Origin: an uncultured Clostridia bacterium
GTDB lineage: Bacteria; Bacillota; Clostridia; TANB77; CAG-508
Length of the DNA stretch: 21,581 bases
Direction: 5' to 3'
Assembly: GCA_934183045.1 (NCBI GenBank)
Contig: CAKPRW010000016.1
Span: 1-21,581 of the forward strand
Shown: positions 15,593 to 21,581 of the stretch, one piece after another
Layout of the letters: each line of letters starts with the position of its first letter
How positions within the stretch are numbered: the first letter of the stretch is position 1
The notes under the pieces: model-generated
Databases searched by the model: none
Seen by the model: only the letters and a program-made list of their open reading frames with translations
What the model was told of the DNA's origin: nothing
Made by a program: the position numbers and the translations under genes

Positions 15593-16156
15593 TCACATAT
15601 GAAATTTTCTTATTACAGCTTCTCTTACATCTTTATAACTTAATGTTAAAGTAATTAATAAGTTTAAAATTGATATTACTATAACAATTTTATTTAATGT
15701 ATTTTCTTTTAAAATCCCTTCTATTATCAATATCATCGGCATTAAACTAATTAATACAAGTATTAATTGATAAATCGCATATTTTATATATTTTTTGTAA
15801 CTTACAATTGTTAATATTAGCATCACTATATTAGCTATAATCAACAATATCGGAATTCCTATGCTTATAGACCATCCCATATTTCCTAATTTATTATCAA
15901 TATATAATAAAATTAAAGAAATTGCAATTGTCTGTACTAAAACATGTCCAGCTATATTGGTTCCTCTTTTTATCGAATACATAACTGTAACCCAAGCATA
16001 AATAATTCCTAAATTTACAAATGCTGCCCAATGAACACTTGGAGTCATTATTCTATTAATAATTATTATTAAAATCATTAATACTATAGATGTTATTATA
16101 AAACTATATAATAATTTAGCACTTTTTTTACTATTTAATTTCTGTGGATATATCAT
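15593..16156 (-). CDS. DUF6320-type small integral membrane protein
   Basis: 187 residues, nearly all hydrophobic, with about five or six predicted membrane helices and a short basic C-terminus. The N-terminal MIYPQKLNSKKSAK is a cytoplasmic-looking lead. The gene overlaps the 3' end of the acetyltransferase-like gene by 26 bases, so the two are probably translated together. In other Clostridia I associate this protein type with an alcohol-acetyltransferase-like and an alpha/beta-hydrolase gene, as here. No biochemical role can be read from the sequence. The family name is recalled from context and overall look, so moderate confidence. Confidence 0.65.
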   Translation of the reverse strand: MIYPQKLNSKKSAKLLYSFIITSIVLMILIIIINRIMTPSVHWAAFVNLGIIYAWVTVMYSIKRGTNIAGHVLVQTIAISLILLYIDNKLGNMGWSISIGIPILLIIANIVMLILTIVSYKKYIKYAIYQLILVLISLMPMILIIEGILKENTLNKIVIVISILNLLITLTLSYKDVREAVIRKFHM

Positions 16157-17435
16157 CTAAAACACCATTACTTTCTATATTTACTTGTATATTTCTATTG
16201 GTTAAAAATTCATAAAATCCTTTTTCTATTTTATTATCATCAAGTATAGATGTAAATGTAAATACTATTTTGTTTTCAAATGTGCAACTTGAGCATTTGA
16301 TTTTTTCTACTGGTTCAGGAGCTATTAGCATCAAAAAGTAATCAATATATTTTTTATAATCTCCAATAATACCAATTCTTCCTATATTAGAATATGTTAT
16401 TGTAGTATATTTTCTTATTATAATATAACTAAGTCTTACTAATGCTTTCTTTATTATCAAAGGAATTGGTTTTATAAAAATATTGTTACCTAATCTAACA
16501 TTTGCAGACATCGTTTTTATTATTTCTTCTTCTGTTAATTTTTCTGCAAAATCTTCTTTTACAAATTCAAGCATTTTTTCAAAAGTATCTAGTTTGTTTT
16601 TTCTCATCTGTGCCACTAATGTAATATAAGAAAAGAAATTTAGCATAGTATTTGACGGAAAATATCTTTTCAAGTTTACTGGTATACATATTTTTATTGG
16701 TTTTTTTCCATTATATTTAATATAATTTTGCTTATATATAACAAACATCAAAACAGCTGTCAAATACTGTGTAATTGTTACATTATATTTTTTACTTTCA
16801 GTTTTTAATTGCTCTAGATCAATTATCTGATGAATAACACTAATTGCTCCTAACTTTATCTTTTTTCCTCTTAATTCATATGCAGTTTTTCCAGAAGCAT
16901 TTGATTTTGCCTTTTTATCATAATTCTTCATATAACTATCTTCTGTATCATATTCTATTTTCCTTAACTGTCTATTTTCTATATTTAACTCATCTTTATG
17001 CACTAACTCTAAATAAGTATAAACAATCTCTCTAAAAAATGTTGTACCATTATTTCCGTCTGTTAGAGCATGAAAAATATCTATATTAATCTTATTCATA
17101 AAATACGTAACTTTAAATAAATATCCATGATTAGTTTTAGGATTTATATACTTACAAGGATAATCTTTTTCTTCTTCCACAATAGGATCTTTAGTATTAT
17201 ATTCTAAATAATACCAGAAAAATCCAGCTTTCATCCTTACCTTAAAAAACGTATACTTTTCCAATGTTTTTACTACCGCTTCTTGTAACACATCAGGTTG
17301 TATCTCTTCTTTCAAAACAACAGATAGCCTAAACACCGTACTATATTTTTTACCAGCAGACATAGGAAATATCTTAGCAGAATTATCCAATCTTCTCCAT
17401 GCCAACTTGTTCTTCTTATTACTCTTCATCTTCAA
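16131..17435 (-). CDS. Condensation-domain/alcohol acetyltransferase-like protein
   Basis: The 434-residue protein resembles the CoA-dependent acyltransferase superfamily that includes NRPS condensation domains and alcohol acetyltransferases. The catalytic-type motif FHALTDGNNG is at 121-130, corresponding to HxxxDG. ICIPVNLKRYFPSNTMLNFFSY and TYSNIGRIG match the later NxR and latch-like regions. It would transfer an acyl group to a hydroxyl or amine, substrate unknown. AGGAAGG lies 7 bases before the ATG. It overlaps the DUF6320 gene and follows the esterase gene across repeat A copy 3. A joint role with the esterase in making and cutting an ester at the envelope is conceivable but inferred only from neighbourhood. 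Confidence 0.75.
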   Translation of the reverse strand: MKMKSNKKNKLAWRRLDNSAKIFPMSAGKKYSTVFRLSVVLKEEIQPDVLQEAVVKTLEKYTFFKVRMKAGFFWYYLEYNTKDPIVEEEKDYPCKYINPKTNHGYLFKVTYFMNKINIDIFHALTDGNNGTTFFREIVYTYLELVHKDELNIENRQLRKIEYDTEDSYMKNYDKKAKSNASGKTAYELRGKKIKLGAISVIHQIIDLEQLKTESKKYNVTITQYLTAVLMFVIYKQNYIKYNGKKPIKICIPVNLKRYFPSNTMLNFFSYITLVAQMRKNKLDTFEKMLEFVKEDFAEKLTEEEIIKTMSANVRLGNNIFIKPIPLIIKKALVRLSYIIIRKYTTITYSNIGRIGIIGDYKKYIDYFLMLIAPEPVEKIKCSSCTFENKIVFTFTSILDDNKIEKGFYEFLTNRNIQVNIESNGVLDDISTEIK

Positions 17436-17457
17436 ACCTTCCTATCAACTACCAAAG

Positions 17458-17486
17458 TTGCCAAAAGGGCCGGGTCTTTTTGGCAA
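17458..17486 (+). repeat. Palindromic repeat A, copy 3
   Basis: 29-base hairpin with TTGCCAAAA and TTTTTGGCAA arms around GGGCCGGGTC. It is identical to the reverse complement of copy 2. It lies in the 51-base gap between the esterase stop and the acetyltransferase start and has no adjoining long T run on the minus strand. Confidence 0.8.
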
Positions 17487-18375
17487 TTAATTAATCATCT
17501 CTATTATATCTTGATAACCCTTTTTCACAATTTCTTCATCACTATCTTTATCTATAATCCAAATATGACCAGCATTTTCATATTCTTTTATATCAATTTC
17601 TTTATTATTTTGTTTTGCTCTTTCTTGTAGTTTATATACATCTGGATTTAAAATATCATTTGTTCCTATCATTATTATTAAATTATTTATTTTAGACAAG
17701 TCACCATCTATTGGATTTACTAAATAACTATTTATTCCGTCATCACCTGCATATGTTATACCAGACAATTTTAATGTATCTCTGTTTAATTTTTTATCTT
17801 TAGGCTGTACATCTTCTATTTTAGGATTATTAAGTCTAACGTCCAACCATGGTGATATTAAGATTGTCTTTTTAGGCATTTTTATATTATCCTCTTGTGA
17901 CATTCTCTCTAATAATGCCAAACCTAATCCTCCTCCTGCTGAATCTCCCATTACTACTAGTCTAGTTGATATATCTATCTTGTCATTGATTTCTTTATAT
18001 AGAGGAACTACCATATTAAATACATCTTTATAGTTGTATTTAGGAATTAATGGGTAATCTGGTAATATTACCGTAGCTCCTGTATCATCAATAAGATTTT
18101 CTATAAATTCCCAATGTTGTTTAGTTGCCTCTGCCATATAAGACCCACCATGAAAATATAGTACTACAGTATCTGTTTTTTCTCTTTTTTTACTGCTTAC
18201 TATAAAAACCTTTCTTCCTTTATAAGATTCTATTTTTAAATTATATGTATTTGTTATATCTTTCGGTTCTTTTGTTTCTATATCAATTGTCATAAAATAT
18301 GCTAGCACCGCTAAGGCTAACATTAATATAAATAATATTATACCGAATTATTACTTTAATCATTTTAATTTTCAT
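17487..18375 (-). CDS. Membrane-anchored alpha/beta hydrolase (esterase/lipase), requires +1 frameshift at CGG near its start
   Basis: The downstream frame (ATG 18323) lacks a ribosome site and begins in mid-hydrophobic segment. An ATG at 18375 with GGAGG just upstream opens ten codons (MKIKMIKVII) and then reaches CGG at 18345. Moving +1 there gives Gly and GIILFILMLALAVLAYF, a complete signal-anchor, joined to the hydrolase for 295 residues in all. Unshifted, the frame stops after about 30 codons. The hydrolase has the HGGS oxyanion loop (75-78), GDSAGG nucleophile elbow (143-148), GTNDIL with the acidic residue and AGHIW with the catalytic His: the hormone-sensitive-lipase-like carboxylesterase pattern. 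The domain should face outside, tethered by the N-terminus. Substrate unknown. Conventional callers would report only the shorter form. Confidence 0.82.
18342..18348 (-). other. Putative +1 frameshift site in the esterase gene (ATT CGG T)
   Basis: CGG is codon 11 of the frame with the ribosome site. Skipping the C gives GGT (Gly) and completes the N-terminal membrane anchor. It is the only one of the five sites followed by T and not A. Confidence 0.6.
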
Positions 18376-18460
18376 GTAACCTCCATTATTTGTTTTTTGT
18401 AATTCTATCATAATTTCTATTAAAATAAAAGATTACATTGCAAATATTAAGATTTATAAT

Positions 18461-18504
18461 AAAAAGAAAATGTGATAAAAGGACTTACCTCTCATCACAT
18501 TTTT
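18461..18504 (-). terminator. Terminator downstream of dnaJ
   Basis: Arms 18494-18503 and 18467-18476 form a 10-bp stem with a 17-base loop. On the minus strand it is followed by C and TTTTT (complement of 18466-18461). It starts 5 bases past the dnaJ stop. Confidence 0.75.
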
Positions 18505-18508
18505 AATT

Positions 18509-19676
18509 TTATCCGAATAACCCTCTCTTTTTAATCGGTGGCTGTTCATTCATTGTATTTGCCAATTTTACTAGTAGTTCTCTTTGTTCCTTTGTTAATT
18601 TCTTTGGAGTTTGAACTATTATTGTAAATATAAAATCTCCAGTAGAATTTGAATTTATTACTTTAAATCCTTTATTTCTTATTGTAAATTTAGTTCCTGT
18701 TTGTGTTCCTTCTGGTATTTTATATTTCTCTTTTGTACCATCTACCATAGGTATTTCAAGTTCAGCCCCTAATGTTGCTTGCGTAATAGTAATTGGTACT
18801 TCGCACAATACATTATTTCCTTTTCTTGTATAAATGCTATTTCTTTTTATTTTTACAGTAATATATAAATCTCCTTTAGGTCCACCTTTTTCTCCAGGTT
18901 CTCCTTCTCCTCTTAATACTACTGTTTGACCGTCATCTATACCAGCTGGTATTTTTACTTTTATTTTAGGTTGTTTTCTTACTTTTCCTCTTCCATGACA
19001 AGTTTCACATGGTTCTTTTATAATTTCTCCTGTTCCATGGCAAGCTGTACAAGTTCTTGTTGTTTGCATTTGTCCGTAATATAGTGTTTTGTACTTGCTT
19101 TACTTGCCCTGTTCCATTACATGTTGTACATTTTATAGGTGATGTTCCTGGTTTGGCTCCTGATCCGTGACAAGTGCTACATTCTTCATCTCTAGTTATA
19201 ACAATCTCTTTTTCTACCCCTAAAAAAGCTTGTTCAAATGTAATGTCCATATGTACATTTAAATCTGAACCTTTTTTAGGTCCATTTTGTCTTTTAGAAG
19301 ATGATCTGCCTCCAAATCCTCCTCCGAAAAAAGATGAGAAAATATCTCCCAAGTCACCAAAATCACTAAATCCATCAAATCCTGAACTTGTATATGAATA
19401 ATAACCATTTTGTCCTCCAAATGGTCCACCAGCTCCACCAAATCCTTGAGGTCCATTATGACCAAATTGATCATACATTCTTCTTTTTTGTGGATCTGAT
19501 AGATTTTCATATGCCTCATTTACTTCTTTGAATTTTCTTTCAGCTTCTTCTTTATTATCCGGATTTGCATCTGGATGATATTTTTTTGCTAATTTACGAT
19601 AAGCTTTTTTTAACTCATCATCTGTTGCATTTTTATTTACACCTAAAACTTCGTAATAATCTCTTTTACTTGCCAT
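18509..19676 (-). CDS. dnaJ: Chaperone protein DnaJ, read through one +1 frameshift at CGG
   Basis: The ATG at 19676 has AGGAGG 5-6 bases upstream. Frame one gives the J domain with HPD at 34-36, a Gly/Phe-rich region (about 70-123) and zinc motifs CSTCHGSG (166-173) and CTTCNGTG (183-190). It then reaches CGG as codon 201. Unshifted it ends 23 codons later in unrelated sequence. Shifting +1 gives GGA and QMQTTRTC. Zinc motifs CTACHGTG (209-216) and CETCHGRG (223-230) and the complete C-terminal substrate-binding domain follow, for 388 residues, normal for DnaJ. Bacillus DnaJ has NTPFG at this point, so Gly is the expected residue. DnaJ delivers substrates to DnaK and stimulates its ATPase. 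The gene follows dnaK with repeat B between them. An unshifted product would keep the J domain but lose half the zinc centre. Confidence 0.9.
19073..19079 (-). other. Putative +1 frameshift site in dnaJ (TTA CGG A)
   Basis: In-frame CGG at codon 201, between zinc motifs 2 and 3. Skipping the C gives GGA (Gly), the residue found in homologs, and rejoins the second half of the protein. Confidence 0.7.
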
Positions 19677-19758
19677 TTTTTCCTCCTACTAAAATGTCTT
19701 TTTCTCTTCTCAAAAGCATTTAAACATTTATTTTTAGTAATTTCTATTGAGATTATAA

Positions 19759-19816
19759 AAAAGGACTGTCCCTTTTTCCCTCGAGAGAGGGATTTAAGGA
19801 ACGTCCCCTAATCCCT
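19759..19816. repeat. Palindromic repeat B, copy 2 (two hairpin units)
   Basis: Unit 19788-19816 is an exact 29-base reverse complement of 11020-11048. Beside it AAAAAGG (from 19759) pairs with the CCTTTTT side in a second hairpin related to 11055-11082. It occupies the dnaK-dnaJ gap and could affect the relative expression of the two genes. Confidence 0.75.
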
Positions 19817-19826
19817 CCTAATCCCT

Positions 19827-21581
19827 TTATTTGTCGTCTTCTACTTTGTAGTCAGCATCATATACGTTTCCGTTTTCGTCTGTTTTTGGTCCTTCTTCTG
19901 TTGTTGCATTTGGATCAGCTTGAGCAGCTTGCGCTCCATTTGGATTTGCATTTTTGTATAGTTGTTCTGACATATCATAAAATACTTTTGTTAATTTTTC
20001 TGTTGCTTCTTTTATTTTGTCAGTGTCATTTGTTTCAAGGGCTTTTTTAGTGGCTTCTATTTCTGTTTCAACTTTTGCTTTTTCTTCTCCACTAATTTTA
20101 TCTCCTAAATCATTTAATGTTTTTTCACTGTTATATATTAAACTTTCTGCATTATTTTTAACTTCGATTTCTTCTTTTTTCTTTTTATCTTCTTCTGCAT
20201 GTGCTTCTGCATCTTTTACAGCTTTGTCTATATCTTCGTCTGTTAGGTTTGTTGATGCTGTGATTGATACGTCTTGACTATTTCCTGTTGCCATATCTTT
20301 TGCAGATACGTGTACTATACCATTTGCATCTATATCAAATGTAACTTCGATTTGTGGTACTCCTCTTGGTGCTGCTGGAATTCCTGTTAATTGGAATCTT
20401 CCTAATGTTTTATTATATGCAGCCATTTCTCTTTCACCTTGTAAAACATGAACTTCTACTGATGTTTGACCATCTGCAGCTGTTGAGAATATTTGTGATT
20501 TTTTAGTTGGTATTGTTGTATTTCTTTCGATTAATTTTGTAAATACTCCACCATATGTTTCAATACCTAATGATAATGGTGTTACATCTAATAATACTAG
20601 ATCTTTAACATCTCCTGATAAAACTCCACCTTGTATAGCTGCACCGATTGCAACACATTCATCTGGGTTAATACCTTTATCAGCTTCTTTTCCTATAATT
20701 CTTTTTACCATTTCTTGTACAGCTGGAACTCTTGTAGAACCACCTACTAATAATACTTTGTGAATATCATTTGCTGTTAATCCTGCGTCTTTTAATGCTT
20801 GGTTTACTGGTCCTGCTGTTGCTTCTACTAAGTCATGAATTAATTCTTCAAATTTAGATTTTGTTAATGTTACATCTAAATGTTTTGGTCCTGTACTATC
20901 AGCTGTAATAAATGGTAAGTTTATTTGTGTTTGTTGTACACCTGATAATTCTATTTTTGCTTTTTCTGCTGCTTCTTTTAATCTTTGCATTGCCATTTTA
21001 TCTGTTTTTAAATCTATTCCATTTGATTTTTTGAATTCATCTACTAAATAATCAATAATAGCGTTATCAAAATCGTCTCCACCTAAATGTGTATTACCAC
21101 TTGTTGATAGAACTTCAAATACTCCATCACCGATATCTAATATAGAAACGTCGAAAGTTCCTCCACCTAAATCATATATTAATATTTTTTGGTCTTGTTC
21201 TTTATCCATTCCATATGCTAAAGCTGCTGCTGTTGGTTCATTAATTATTCTTAATACTTCAAGTCCTGCAATTTTACCAGCATCTTTTGTTGCTTGTCTT
21301 TGGCTATCATTGAAGTAAGCTGGAACTGTAATAACTGCTTGAGTTACTTTTTGTCCTAAATAATTTTCAGCATCTGCTTTTAATTTTTGTAATATCATTG
21401 CTGATATTTCTTGTGGTGTAAAGCTGTCTCCTTCTATTTTAACTTTTTCAGCTGTACCCATTTTTCTTTTTATTGATATAACAGTATTATCTGGATTTGT
21501 AACTGCTTGACGTTTTGCTATTTGTCCTACTAATCTTTCTCCATTTTTTGAGAACGCTACTACTGATGGTGTTGTTCTGTT
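19827..21581 (-). CDS. dnaK: Chaperone protein DnaK (5' end outside window)
   Basis: The frame is open to the window edge, giving 584 residues plus stop; roughly the first 30 residues are missing. It begins in NRTTPSVVAF, part of the nucleotide-binding domain. VPAYFNDSQRQATKDAG, RIINEPTAAALAYG, DLGGGTFDVS and LLVGGSTRVPAV are the ATPase signatures. The linker DVTPLSLGIE leads to the substrate-binding domain and a Gln/Asn/Asp-rich tail. An ATG at 21461 is an internal Met, not the start. It is the ATP-driven Hsp70 of the cytosol, working with DnaJ (next gene) and GrpE. The gene order fits the usual hrcA-grpE-dnaK-dnaJ arrangement, the first two lying beyond the edge. No CGG in frame. Confidence 0.97.
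   Translation of the reverse strand, partial: NRTTPSVVAFSKNGERLVGQIAKRQAVTNPDNTVISIKRKMGTAEKVKIEGDSFTPQEISAMILQKLKADAENYLGQKVTQAVITVPAYFNDSQRQATKDAGKIAGLEVLRIINEPTAAALAYGMDKEQDQKILIYDLGGGTFDVSILDIGDGVFEVLSTSGNTHLGGDDFDNAIIDYLVDEFKKSNGIDLKTDKMAMQRLKEAAEKAKIELSGVQQTQINLPFITADSTGPKHLDVTLTKSKFEELIHDLVEATAGPVNQALKDAGLTANDIHKVLLVGGSTRVPAVQEMVKRIIGKEADKGINPDECVAIGAAIQGGVLSGDVKDLVLLDVTPLSLGIETYGGVFTKLIERNTTIPTKKSQIFSTAADGQTSVEVHVLQGEREMAAYNKTLGRFQLTGIPAAPRGVPQIEVTFDIDANGIVHVSAKDMATGNSQDVSITASTNLTDEDIDKAVKDAEAHAEEDKKKKEEIEVKNNAESLIYNSEKTLNDLGDKISGEEKAKVETEIEATKKALETNDTDKIKEATEKLTKVFYDMSEQLYKNANPNGAQAAQADPNATTEEGPKTDENGNVYDADYKVEDDK

Noticed and set aside
18342..19079. Random sequencing or assembly insertions as the cause of the split genes
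   Set aside because: Not homopolymer sites. The many TAGG, TTGG and ATAGGA strings elsewhere are unaffected, and CGG is codon-aligned at all five sites. A systematic base-calling error at a modified motif remains the main technical alternative.

Overview
The window looks like a chromosomal segment of a low-G+C, endospore-forming member of the Clostridia/Firmicutes, probably a gut lineage. The evidence is an A+T-rich sequence with AGGAGG ribosome sites, a sortase-anchored LPXTG protein, the sporulation sigma factor SigK, a DUF368 (PopT-type) protein and a TrmR/TrhP wobble-uridine modification pair. No rRNA, tRNA or CRISPR array was seen.

Layout: 1-592 is the 5' part of a secreted protein gene with Pro/Thr repeats that looks acquired. 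825-1712 is an LPXTG surface protein. 1836-3839 is a MATE transporter fused to a cytidylate-kinase-like domain, behind a possible attenuator. 4077-4790 is sigK, readable only through three +1 frameshifts. 4932-5729 is a DUF368 transporter (+). 5874-7106 (trhP-like) and 8241-8831 (trmR-like) are tRNA U34 modification genes, separated by an inverted, foreign-looking RelA/SpoT-domain gene (7258-8169). 9180-13316 is a minus-strand group read in the order P-loop/Asp23 protein, cmk, plsC, typA. 13463-14233 is dapB (+). 14348-18375 holds rlmN, a 58-residue ORF, a DUF6320 membrane protein, an acetyltransferase-like protein and a membrane-anchored esterase that needs one +1 frameshift. 18509-21581 is dnaJ, which needs one +1 frameshift, and the 5'-truncated dnaK. 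Two families of GC-rich palindromic repeats lie between genes.

The main observation concerns the codon CGG. Across the native-looking genes I find CGG in the reading frame only five times: three in sigK, one in dnaJ and one in the esterase. At all five, the reading frame must move +1 exactly there to restore a full-length family protein. Each site reads N-T-(A/T)-CGG-(A/T), and the shifted frame begins with a GGN glycine codon. About 29 out-of-frame CGG triplets in the same genes disturb nothing. The two foreign-looking genes instead use CGG as an ordinary arginine codon, six times in total. If CGG always shifted, both would end after 15-22 residues. This suggests that CGG is unassigned or shift-prone here, read as a +1 frameshift site or as a quadruplet CGGN, in housekeeping and sporulation genes. 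Sequencing or assembly artefact must still be excluded with reads and peptides.
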